From Semisulcospira habei (taxonomy: Eukaryota > Mollusca > Gastropoda > Semisulcospiridae), in assembly GCA_036245525.1 (NCBI GenBank), contig BTPG01000003.1, positions 205,720,035 to 205,784,034 on the forward strand: 64,000 bases of DNA. Reading direction: 5' to 3'. Position 1 is the stretch's first letter, and the number at the start of each line of letters is the position of its first letter. The translations under genes were made by a program, and so were the position numbers. The notes under the pieces are model-generated. The model worked only from the letters and a program-made list of their open reading frames with translations, was not told where the DNA came from and did no database searches. Shown one piece after another: positions 10,424-22,273 of the stretch.

Positions 10424-13400
10424 GCTAAAATCACTTGCTGTCAACAAGTGGCACCATATTGCATTTGATTTTAAAACTAGAGGGTTGGGGAAGTCTCTAA
10501 ATACTGTCGTTTTCTTTAATAAGCACTTAGTGCATACAAAAAGACTAGAAAAATCTGAATACTACCCATTTGGTCCAGTGTGTGCTGTTGCTAAACAGCA
10601 ATGCGTTGTGTCCTGTTTGAGACAATTTCTGCAAGTTACACTTTGAATATTGATGCTGATTCTAGATATATGTATACACCCTTTGTGGTCATTTCAAGCT
10701 CAATGGCGTCTAATTTTTGGCGCAAGTGTGATAGCAAAAGTAAGTGTTTGTAATGGGTCGTCCGTCAACTGTCTGTTACCTGTGGGCAACTTTAACATTG
10801 GCATTTCCTCGAAGACTATGCAAGCCTCAGACTTCAAACTTGGCACAAGGGTACTTTGTGGTAAAATAATTCTAAACATACCAATTTCTGTGACCTTTCA
10901 AAGGTCATCTCAAGTAGTATTTTCAACTTCAAACTCAAACTTGCTATGGAGATACCACATGATAAGGGTGACAAAAGTTAGTTTCGGGTAGAGTTGTAGT
11001 TTTTATCAATGTTTTTGCAAACTTTTCAATAAAATTTGGCATGATGATAACACTTTTCTGTGCTACTAATGTAATCAGCCCCTCACAAAGGTCAAGGGTC
11101 ACAGAGGGTTGACAAATGTGTGAAAAATGAAGGGATTTGGAAAAATACTCAGGTTTCACTGACAAAATCCAGCCCTATACTTATGTTTAGACATTTTCAG
11201 AGACCTGTTGGAGGAGTCAAGCCAAGGTAAAAAAGGACAGACATATTATGTGGATTGGTCATACACGTGAACCATAAGGACATTGCCTTTCTTGTTCATG
11301 TTCTGACTACTGTCATATTATGCATGTATGTACTTTGTATAAATACTTGCAAATATGCATGCAATATGTGCATGTCAGAACTTTTTTTGATACAAAATTA
11401 TCTTTTGCAGGTTGCGAAAGATGAGGGAATAAGAGTTCAGCGGGTACATCTCTCCGCGATGGCCAACCGACGAGAAGGCAAAGGCAGTGAACTGATTGTC
11501 CTGTGTAGGAGGGCAGACGTCCTGTTATTTTGATGTCCATCCACCAGGCTGGCCACTATGTCAAGGTTTTGGACAGTCACATCATTCGCAATGCAGCAAA
11601 AGCCTGTGCCTTACTGCCTGAGCTGATGCATAGCCATATATTAGGAGCAGGGCAAGCAGGCTTTAGGCCTGGCTATTCAACTGCAGACACAACAGCAGTG
11701 GGGCAGTGACAACAAAGTGACAATGACAAAACTCGAGAAAATAGAAATAAAGAGGGAGTGTTTCCATAAGCCCGACATAGAAGCAGCGGGGCGACAAAAT
11801 TGTAACGTGCAGTCGAGCAGTTCAGGGGCTATTGTACAGTGATGGGGGTGTGCTTTGTGTGTTTTCATATAACAATGTGACAAAGCGATTTGACACCCAT
11901 GTTGTAATTTGTAGTGCTGTAAAAAGGTGAAAAATATCTGTATTTTGACCAAAAAGATGTTTTCTCAAGTATACACAACTTCAAACCCAGACTTGGTACA
12001 AGGTGGTAAGAACTTTTCATGCATACTAATTTCGTATGCATGAAAGGTCAGAAAGGTCAAGGGTCACAAGAAATCGGGAAATAGGTACAAGATATCCATA
12101 TATTGCCCAAAGATTTTTTTTATCAAGTATTCCTAACTGTAACCCTAAACTTGGTAAAGAGATACCTGATGGTAAGACCTTCCTATGCATATTTATTTGG
12201 ATGACCCCCTCAGAAAAGTTACTTTTTGTCACTCTCCTGTCATGTCGCGATTTGGAAATGCAGCTTAATATGTATTAGTTTTTGATTATCCAAAGAAAAC
12301 CCCTTTACTGACAATGTGTTCATTTTTCGAAGACATTTCATCATATGAACAGGTCTTTATTGTGACAAGTTCCTAAATGCTGGCATACATCAGTCATTCA
12401 AAATATGTACTCCACAGCTGACACTTATGGGGTAGGAAACAGTGGTACAGATAGATTTTGTGCAGCATCGGTGTGAGACAAGGAGAAAACTTATCACTGC
12501 TCCGCTTTGCATGATTCAAAATGATATACAGGGCTCATTCTGAAAATGGTCAGTGGCCTCAGAGTATAAAACCCACGGGTCCTTTCTGAAGAGGGGATGT
12601 GCGGAAATATAGAAACGTGGGGATGTATATTTATGTCATTAAACCCTCAGCTTAAAATGTTGTGCAAATGTGGACTTGCTCAATGAAAAACGCAATACTT
12701 CTCAAGAGTGAGTTGACCATGCAGTTTTTGCATTACCCTCCAGCTGTCACAGCAGATTTAAGTGGTAGGGTGATAACTGATCATAGGCATATGATATGTA
12801 CTGTACTTTGTGTTTGTTTTATTTTTTTCTTCCACTGTCAATCTTTGACTTTCAGCTGTGTGGCTTTACTTATCGTATCAGAATTGCTAACCACATGGTT
12901 CATTTCACAAGTTTTACAGATGTACTGTACATGACACACGCCTGCAAACAGAATGATCTGACTATGATCCGTGTCCATTTGTGATTTGTGCTAAGGAACA
13001 TGCGTACAGTGTAGTAATAAGGATAATATTTCATTTCTGAGCACATTCATGTAAGTTCTTTTGTGATATTTTTCATGCCCCAGCGGGTCCAAAATTAAAT
13101 AAAGTAAACTGATGCCAACATTGTGTACAGGGTGCTATGCAGCAATCAGTTGTGACATGATAGCCTGCACCATGTTGAGTTTTTGGAGAGCAGCAATGGT
13201 ATTGCTTGGATTACGGGCCAGCATGGTGCAGACTCTGTTGTAGACACTTTGCCAGCGTTATATGGTCGATTTTGTATCAAGAGCAGTACAGGTATTGTTT
13301 GGTGTGGATGCCTATATTATGCAGACTAGGTGACACAGTGCATTGTACCCTTGTTATTCAGTTGTTATGGTATTTTGTGTTGACATCAGCATTGTGCAGT

Positions 13401-13600
13401 GCAAGTTATGGGGCTTGAGACTGCATTTCACTTTGTTGTGCTGCAATTGGACACAGTGTGGTACTGGTAACAGTATTGTTTGATTTTCATGCCAACATTG
13501 TGCACAGTATCTGTGTAATGTAGTTTGGTACTGCATTTCACTGTTATTATGTTGTGGGATGTGCAATGTTGAATTATATCAGGACTACAGTGATGGTACA
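10424..13600 (+). other. Unit 1 interior without a recognisable gene
   Basis: Short frames only. One stretch at 11411-11533 follows TCTTTTGCAG and reads VAKDEGIRVQRVHLSAMANR, and an adjacent frame near 11640-11680 reads QAGFRPGYSTAD, faintly like a reverse-transcriptase box. Neither extends into a domain. Repeated phrases of the type AGGTCAAGGGTCACA recur in the interior (11090, 12055 and others). I assign no function. Confidence 0.4.
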
Positions 13601-13650
13601 TGGTCTCTCTCTCTCTCCCCCTCCCTCTCCCTCTCTCTCTCTATATATAT
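13600..13650. repeat. CT/TA microsatellite
   Basis: A short CTCTCT and TATATA tract whose length differs from its counterpart at 21498-21540 in unit 2. Confidence 0.8.
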
Positions 13651-14237
13651 GAGCAAAATAATATATGTAGTGGAAGGCTCTAAATGATAAGTCTGTCATT
13701 CCTTCTCTCCTATCCCCCTTCTTTTATATACTGTGCAGTTGGCTCCCAAATAAATACCTCATGAGGAAGTGGTTGCCGGTGTCGGTCTCCGTTGACATGC
13801 ACACAACTAAAAATGACATCAGCTCCACTTTTCTCTCAAATAGCTTGTATACAGTCAGCACTTTGTCAATGTAAATGTGAATAATGTTACATGTAGTTGA
13901 AATATGTTCTGCAGCATTTCTTGCAGCAGGTATATTAAAACAAATTCACATCAATTAATATTTGTAGATGATGCCAGTAAAAATTATTAAAAAAAACTGT
14001 CTGTGACAACACTCTTTGGTGTGCTTTTTCATCAGTGAAGCTGTGAATGATTGATTGAATGTAAACATGCTCACACAATGCCTGGCTGAAAAAAATGAAT
14101 GAACAAATGTACCGAGGTAACCAGTGTGCATTTTTATCCAAAACTGAATCCGGTTGTTTGGTTTATGGTTTAACATTCACATTACCACAGTGATGATAAT
14201 CGCATATTTAAAAAATAAAAATTAAAAAATAACACGC

Positions 14238-14269
<32 letters not shown>

Positions 14270-14330
14270 CTTAGCTAAGTAGAAACTGTATGGGTTTCAA
14301 ATGTGAGCAGGAAAAAAAAAAAATATCGCC

Positions 14331-14400
14331 ATCTACGGGACTCGAACCCTGGTCACTGCGTGGCAAAGAAAAGTACCTTACCACTGCACTAACTAAATTA
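14331..14400 (-). repeat. tRNA-like SINE head (unit 1)
   Basis: On the minus strand TAGTGCAGTGGTAAGG resembles a pol III A box and GGTTCGAGTCCCG a B box. The 5' and 3' ends do not pair into an acceptor stem, so this is read as a tRNA-derived SINE head and not a tRNA gene. A nearly identical copy is at 24678-24757. Confidence 0.6.
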
Positions 14401-16570
14401 CTAAGAAACAGTTCGTGCATTTAATTACTTATAGATAAACGTTTTCATCCCGTATCTGCCGTTGTTGTTTGTTCCAGTTTACTGTCACAAATAGTAATCG
14501 AGGACTAGCAGTTTGGGCGTAGTTTGCAACAGTTTGGGCTTAGGTTTTCCCTTGTAAGTTTGGCATAGTCGTTTTCCCTTACCGGCTATGGCGGAGATAT
14601 GATCTGCCGGAAGTCAGGGAAGTAGACATCGCCTTGTATCCCTTATTGAATACGCACTCGAAAACGACCCAAAGTGCCCAATTTTGTGTGGGACCCCATA
14701 TTTTCTTCATAATCAATGTGATAGTTATAACATAAAGTACGACTTTATCGAATAAAAAGGGCCTGAGCAATTGCCCAACATTGCAAACACTTGTAATGTT
14801 ATTGATAACATCCGGGCAATTTGCGAATTTACAACATACATTTTTTTAGATTTCACTTAGAATTCCAATTATCAGAACACACTTTTTTTTTTACGAGAAA
14901 ATACTAACATACTTTATGAAGTGACCTAAATGTTTCTTTATCATTTTAACACACTATTCGATAAATTTTTATTGTGTTCTGAAATCGGCTATTTTGCGTG
15001 TTTTTTCCCGTGGGGTACCTCAGAAAAACGGCTGTAACTTACAAATATGCCCGGGACCATGGGTCTTTCAGGGTGGCAATAGCCTCCAGACTCAATAAGG
15101 CTCTCAAAAAACCTTATAAGCGGCAGTTTTCAATTAAAAAATGTAGGTATAGTATACAACCTTAAGGTTGTAGGACACACCTGTTTCACGCATCTTTTCT
15201 GCGCATTTAGATACCACTATCTTGCGTCTGCCATGACCTGAGACTAGAGGTCACCGAAAAAAAACGCCGTACGGCAAGTCGTATTGCAAACAAGCTCAAT
15301 TTATCGATAATTGACAAAAGATATATACTGTCTGAAATAGGTGTGTAAGCTGACTGTTTCTATGCATAAAATGTTGTGTTTCCTCAGAAATAAGATACTT
15401 TTGCATAAGTTGCGACAAGTCATCGAGCGTCAGTAGTAACGCATTTAACCATTTCTCAGAAGAAGAAAAAGAAAATGAACGGGCCATATACGTGGCAGCC
15501 AGGAAAACAACAAAATCTTCAGACAAGGGAAACTAAAGTAGAAAAAAGTTTTATGCACCGCCGTGAGATGTCACCTGCACAGCGTAAAACCCCAATAGCT
15601 AACTGTCCTTTTATGCATGGAAATTCAGTTACAACCTACCTGCAATGAAGAAGACTACATTTTATTGTGGGTTGACAGGGGCATGCATTCCATGTATGTC
15701 AGTCACCACCTAGAAGTAGAACATTTCCATACATTCTCAGAGAGCCTTTACTAATACGGTGGAAGGAATGTAGTCCACATTGTAGTGATATTAAACCAGT
15801 GCAGTGCTTATTATTTAGGAAAACATACTGTGTGTAGTAAAAAGTCCTGCTAAGGGAGAATTTTGCATTACTAACTCAGTAACTGCTTTCAGTACTTAGT
15901 AACTTAGTTTTCTCATCCATTCTCTGTCTTATGAAGGCTATATTACAGATTAGGAGATAGGTCCAGCATTTTTTTAGTTCAAGGATGGTGCCCGAATAGC
16001 TTGGCGGATGAGACGCCAATGATTCATGTAGCGACATGATTTATTATTAGCTCCGCATTCGTACTTGACATGCATACAAAACCTTCTGTTCAAGTGCCAT
16101 AATGATCAACACGATTGATTGTGGGCGTATACGGCAAGACAAGACAAGACCACCCTTGAACTATCATAGTCACATTTATTTCAAGCAGTGGGTGTATCAG
16201 GATTAAAAGGGTTACCTAGTAAAACGCTACTTTGACTGAAACCCTAATATTTGTTAACTACCATTTTGGATGACCGTAGAATGTGTGAAAAATACAAATT
16301 TGACTAGTACAAAAGCAAGCCTTTATCATATATGTTGAGACTCATGACACTTATTTCAGCTACCTTTTGGAAAGTTCACACAGGTTGTGAATCAGTTGTG
16401 CGCATGAGGCGTACAGACATGACTCTGCCATTGTTGTTTGTTCTTTGCGGATTACACAGTTTTTGTCGCATTTATTTTGAAAGTAATAATCTGCCCCTGC
16501 ATTTCATTCACGCAAAGTGAAATTGTCATGCTGCTGAACAACACAGTAATAATCATGTATTTCATTTCAG

Positions 16571-16734
16571 GCTAATACTGCTGTTGACCTCTCGCTGTGG
16601 AGTGTCAGTACTTTCACCCAGAGTACATACTTGTAAACAAGCGCAGAAGTATGACGTCTACACCAACTGACCAAGGTCACACTCACAGCGCAAGTGAAGT
16701 GAGGAAAGGTGACACTTATTCTCCTGGACTCAAG
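16571..16734 (+). other. Exon-like cassette a (unit 2)
   Basis: Counterpart of 8675-8838, with acceptor-like TTTCATTTCAG and donor-like CAAG|GTAAAT preserved. Confidence 0.35.
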
Positions 16735-17303
16735 GTAAATCATACCAGTAGATCTGTGATGAGAATCAGGTGCAGAACACAACACAACTATGGTGTGAAT
16801 GAACACATCATACTGTAATGCCTTCTTTCATTGGCTCATGTGCGAAGCAAGTGTAAGGCTATGTTCTGGGCCATTGGTCGTCCATGGTAAACTTTAATGT
16901 TGGCATTTTCTCGGAGACTATTCAAACCACAGTCTTCAACCGTAGCCGAAGGATACTTTGTGGCAAGACCTTTCTTACTCTTAGCCTACCAGTTTGAGTT
17001 CAGGCCAAGGGTCATGAGAAATCAAGAAATAGGTAAAAAAAAATAGACATATTTTGACAAAAGATATTTTTTCTCCAATACTATTCACAACTGTACATAA
17101 GCCAGCCCTTTACTTGTGCTTAGACGCATGGCACTTAAATTTCAGTCACCTTTTGGAAAGGTCACACAGTTCAGATTAAGAAAATGATCAGTTTTAAATG
17201 CACACGAGCGATCCAGGCTTCACCATTCTTGTTTGTGGTGTTCACAGTTTATTTCACATTAGTTTGAAGGTAGTAATGTGTAAACTAAATGTAGGGACGA
17301 ATT

Positions 17304-17333
17304 GGGGGGGGGGGGACCCCCCCCCCCCCCCCC
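17304..17333. repeat. G12-A-C17 hairpin
   Basis: Unit 2 counterpart of 9412-9440. The C run and spacer have changed length, as expected from slippage or from sequencing uncertainty in homopolymers. Confidence 0.85.
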
Positions 17334-17961
17334 ACCGGCCCCGAATTGTGCATGGCCCCACGAGCTCCTTAGCATCCGCGTTATCGCGGAATTGTTTATA
17401 TTACAGTGTTCTAAATGAACTTTAGAATTTTTTAGTGTGTGTACGGGTCCCGCATTTTTTGGGGAAACAATAGGCGCACAGGCCTCTTTTCGTGTTTGTC
17501 CTTGCTAAACTACAACATTCTGAGAGAGAAAAAGAGAGATGAAATGAAACTTTATATTAAGAGAGAGAGAAAACAACAGCCTAGTGATAATAATGTGTAA
17601 AATGGTTATAACTAAATAGTGTATACACGGCCAAGTAAAGACACAGTCGTACTATCCGTGAACTGAAAAACTCAAAAAGCTTTTGGTCAGGGAGTCGCAG
17701 GAGCAAAAAAGGAGGGGAGGAAATACGGTCCCGGCTGGTTTGATATGTGCCAGATATCTCTCACGACAGCTTGATGATAACTGACTCGCACTCATACTTG
17801 CCGGAATTCAGGGACCTTTTTTTTCTCTGTCCGTTGAGTTATAGACTGTATAACAAAGTCCCTGTTTGTGGAGTTTGGAACCGACCCACCCTGAAATAAG
17901 ATCAGAAGTGAAATTGCCATGCTGCCGAATAACACGATAATAAACATGTATTTCATTTCAG

Positions 17962-18174
17962 GTCAGTGCTGCTGTTGACGTCTCACTGCAGAGTCACGCC
18001 CAGAGGGTATACTTGCAAACAAGCACAGAAGTATGATGCCTACACCAAGAAGAGGCAAGAGCTAGTCAGGTCATGTTTGCTCAAAGGAGAAGGCCACAGC
18101 TAAAAGCAGGCAATTCCAGTTCCAGCGGATCAACTAAAGTGAGAGAAGGCACCACTTATTGTCCTGGACTCGAG
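17962..18174 (+). other. Exon-like cassette b (unit 2)
   Basis: Counterpart of 10068-10280 with both splice-like borders preserved. Confidence 0.35.
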
Positions 18175-21100
18175 GTAAAGCATACCGATTGATTTGTGAA
18201 TAGAATCAGGTTCATAACAAAACACAACTGGTTGGGATAAACACATCACACTGTAATGCTTTCTTTTATGTTGAAGATGGTGTAGTAGTAGTACCAGCAT
18301 TCTCAACAACACCGAAAGCTAAAATCACTTGCTGTCAACAAGTGGCAACATATTGCATTTGATTTAAAAACTAGAGGGTTGGGCAAGTCTCTAAATACTG
18401 TCGTTTTCTTCAATAAGCACTTAGTGCATACAAAAAGACTAGAAAAATCTGAATACTACCCATTTAGTCCAGTGTGTGCTGTTGCTAAACAGCAATGCGT
18501 TGTGTCCTGTTTGAGACAATTTCTGCAAGTTACACTTTGAATATTGATGCTGATTCTAGATATATGTATACACCCTTTGTGGTCATTTCAAGCTCAATGG
18601 CGTCTAATTTTTGGCGCAAATGTGTTAGCAAAAGTAAGTGTTTGTAATGGGTCGTCCGTCAACTGTCTGTTACCTGTGGGCAACTTTAACATTGGCATTT
18701 CCTCGAAGACTATGCAAGCCTCAGACTTCAAACTTGGCACAAGGGTACTTTGTGGTAAAATAATTCTAAACATACCAATTTCTGTGACCTTTCAAAGGTC
18801 ATCTCAAGTAGTATTTTCAACTTCAAACTCAAACTTGCTATGGAGATACCACATGATAAGGGTGACAAAAGTTAGTTTCGGGTAGAGTTGTAGTTTTTAT
18901 CAATGTTTTTGCAAACTTTTCAATAAAATTTGGCATGATGATAACACTTTTCTGTGCTACTAATGTAATCAGCCCCTCACAAAGGTCAAGGGTCACAGAG
19001 GGTTGACAAATGTGTGAAAAATGAAGGGATTTGGAAAAATACTCAGGTTTCACTGACAAAATCCAGCCCTATACTTATGTTTAGACATTTTCAGAGACCT
19101 GTTGGAGGAGTCAAGCCAAGGTAAAAAAGGACAGACATATTATGTGGATTGGTCATACACATGAACCATAAGGACATTGCCTTTCTTGTTCATGTTCTGA
19201 CTACTGTCATATTATGCATGTATGTACTTTGTATAAATACTTGCAAATATGCACGCAATATGTGCATGTCAGAACTTTTTTTGATACAAAATTATCTTTT
19301 GCAGGTTGCGAAAGATGAGGGAATAAGAGTTCAGCGGGTACATCTCTCCGCGATGGCCAACCGACGAGAAGGCAAAGGCAGTGAACTGATTGTCCTGTGT
19401 AGGAGGGCAGACGTCCTGTTATTTTGATGTCCATCCACCAGGCTGGCCACTATGTCAAGGTTTTGGACAGTCACATCATTCGCAATGCAGCAAAAGCCTG
19501 TGCCTTACTGCCTGAGCTGATGCATAGCCATATATTAGGAGCAGGGCAAGCAGGCTTTAGGCCTGGCTATTCAACTGCAGACACAACAGCAGTGGGGCAG
19601 TGACAACAAAGTGACAATGACAAAACTTGAGAAAATAGAAATAAAGAGGGAGTGTTTCCATAAGCCCGACATAGAAGCAGCGGGGCGACAAAATTGTAAC
19701 GTGCAGTCGAGCAGTTCAGGGGCTATTGTACAGTGATGGGGGTGTGCTTTGTGTGTTTTCATATAACAATGTGACAAAGCGATTTGACACCCATGTTGTA
19801 ATTTGTAGTGCAGTAAAAAGGTGAAAAATATCTGTATTTTGACCAAAAAGATGTTTTCTCAAGTATACACAACTTCAAACCCAGACTTGGCACAAGGTGG
19901 TAAGAACTTTTCATGCATACTAATTTCGTATGCATGAAAGGTCAGAAAGGTCAAGGGTCACAAGAAATCGGGAAATAGGTACAAGATATCCATATATTGC
20001 CCAAAGATTTTTTTTATCAAGTATTCCTAACTGTAACCCTAAACTTGGTAAAGAGATACCTGATGGTAAGACCTTCCTATGCATATTTATTTGGATGACC
20101 CCCTCAGAAAAGTTACTTTTTGTCACTCTCCTGTCATGTCGCGATTTGGAAATGCAGCTTAATATGTATTAGTTTTTGATTATCCAAAGAAAACCCCTTT
20201 ACTGACAATGTGTTCATTTTTCGAAGACATTTCATCATATGAACAGGTCTTTATTGTGACAAGTTCCTAAATGCTGGCATACATCAGTCATTCAAAATAT
20301 GTACTCCACAGCTGACACTTATGGGGTAGGAAACAGTGGTACAGATAGATTTTGTGCAGCATCGGTGTGAGACAAGGAGAAAACTTATCACTGCTCCGCT
20401 TTGCATGATTCAAAATGATATACAGGGCTCATTCTGAAAATGGTCAGTGGCCTCAGAGTATAAAACCCACGGGTCCTTTCTGAAGAGGGGATGTGCGGAA
20501 ATATAGAAACGTGGGGATGTATATTTATGTCATTAAACCCTCAGCTTAAAATGTTGTGCAAATGTGGACTTGCTCAATGAAAAACGCAATACTTCTCAAG
20601 AGTGAGTTGACCATGCAGTTTTTGCATTACCCTCCAGCTGTCACAGCAGATTTAAGTGGTTGGGTGATAACTGATCATAGGCATATGATATGTACTGTAC
20701 TTTGTGTTTGTTTTATTTTTTTCTTCCACTGTCAATCTTTGACTTTCAGCTGTGTGGCTTTACTTATCGTATCAGAATTGCTAACCACATGGTTCATTTC
20801 ACAAGTTTTACAGATGTACTGTACATGACACACGCCTGCAAACAGAATGATCTGACTATGATCCGTGTCCATTTGTGATTTGTGCTAAGGAACATGCGTA
20901 CAGTGTAGTAATAAGGATAATATTTCATTTCTGAGCACATTCATGTAAGTTCTTTTGTGATATTTTTCATGCCCCAGCGGGTCCAAAATTAAATAAAGTA
21001 AACTGATGCCAACATTGTGTACAGGGTGCTATGCAGCAATCAGTTGTGACATGATAGCCTGCACCATGTTGAGTTTTTGGAGAGCAGCAATGGTATTGCT

Positions 21101-21800
21101 TGGATTACGGGCCAGCATGGTGCAGACTCTGTTGTAGACACTTTGCCAGCGTTATATGGTCGATTTTGTATCAAGAGCAGTACAGGTATTGTTTGGTGTG
21201 GATGCCTATATTATGCAGACTAGGTGACACAGTGCATTGTACCCTTGTTATTCAGTTGTTATGGTATTTTGTGTTGACATCAGCATTGTGCAGTGCAAGT
21301 TATGGGGCTTGAGACTGCATTTCACTTTGTTGTGCTGCAATTGGACACAGTGTGGTACTGGTAACAGTATTGTTTGATTTTCATGCCAACATTGTGCACA
21401 GTATCTGTGTAATGTAGTTTGGTACTGCATTTCACTGTTATTATGTTGTGGGATGTGCAATGTTGAATTATATCAGGACTACAGTGATGGTACATGGTCT
21501 CTCTCTCTCTCCCCCTCCCTCTCCCTCTATATATATATGAGCAAAATAATATATGTAGTGGAAGGCTCTAAATGATAAGTCTGTCATTCCTTCTCTCCTA
21601 TCCCCCTTCTTTTATATACTGTGCAGTTGGCTCCCAAATAAATACCTCATGAGCAAGTGGTTGCCGGTGTCGGTCTCCGTTGGCATGCACACAACTAAAA
21701 ATGACATCAGCTCCACTTTTCTCCCAAATAGCTTGTATACAGTCAGCACTTTGTCAATGTAAATGTGAATAATGTTAATGTAGTTGAAATATGTTCTGCA

Positions 21801-22002
21801 GTAAAGCTGTATTTTGAGGGGGAGCTGGGTGGCTCGGTGGTAGTGTAGTGTTTTTGTTTCCTTATAATTTGTAACCAAAAACTGCTGGGAAACTGAGATT
21901 CAGCTAGAGAGATAGGTACATCCACTACCAATCTGTTTACAAACATCTTTCAACCAGAGATGTTCATCGACATGCTTTCACGGAGACACCAAAGGAGCAT
22001 GT
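21801..22002. other. About 200-bp segment present only in unit 2
   Basis: Unit 1 joins CTGCAG directly to CATTTCTTGCAGCAGG near 13913. Unit 2 has extra sequence that includes GGGTGGCTCGGTGGTAGTG, like a tRNA-derived A box. It is either a SINE insertion in unit 2 or a deletion in unit 1. No clear TSD is seen. Confidence 0.5.
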
Positions 22003-22273
22003 AGCATTTCTTGCAGCAGGTATATTAAAACAAATTCACATCAATTAATATTTGTAGATGATGCCAGTAAAAATTATTAAAAAAAACTGTCTGTGACAAC
22101 ACTCTTTGGTGTGCTTTTTCATCAGTGAAGCTGTGAATGATTGAATGAATGTAAACATGCTCACACAATGCCTGGCTGAAAAAAATGAATGAACAAATGT
22201 ACCGAGGTAACCAGTGTGCATTTTTATCCAAAACTGAATCCGGTTGTTTGGTTTATGGTTTAACATTCACATT

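Larger units (their letters stand above)
6875..15165 (+). mobile_element. 8.3-kb TTAA-bounded unit, copy 1 of a head-to-tail pair
   Basis: The unit begins TTAA-GGTTGTAG (6875) and ends TATACAACC-TTAA (15162-15165), giving short inverted ends GGTTGTA/TACAACC. It is repeated directly downstream with very high identity over almost its whole length (constant offset of about 7894-7896 for most of it). No transposase or other credible long coding frame is visible; the open frames are short and unrecognised. It contains duplicated exon-like cassettes, a tRNA-like SINE head, a G-run/C-run hairpin and short CT/TA repeats. It may be a non-autonomous element with TTAA target duplications, or a segmental duplication whose borders happen to fall on TTAA. 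Confidence 0.6.

Noticed and set aside
11640..11702. Reverse-transcriptase motif QAGFRPGYSTAD inside the 8-kb unit
   Set aside because: Only one short block resembles RT, the frame stops at once, and no other RT boxes are nearby on either strand.
14331..14400. A tRNA gene on the minus strand (A-box and B-box-like strings)
   Set aside because: The putative acceptor ends do not pair and no anticodon arm can be placed. The duplicate at 24678-24757 behaves as repeat sequence.
16332..16520. Short conserved frames common to both 8-kb units as genes
   Set aside because: They are shared because the DNA is duplicated. None has a domain, and several are broken by single differences between the copies.
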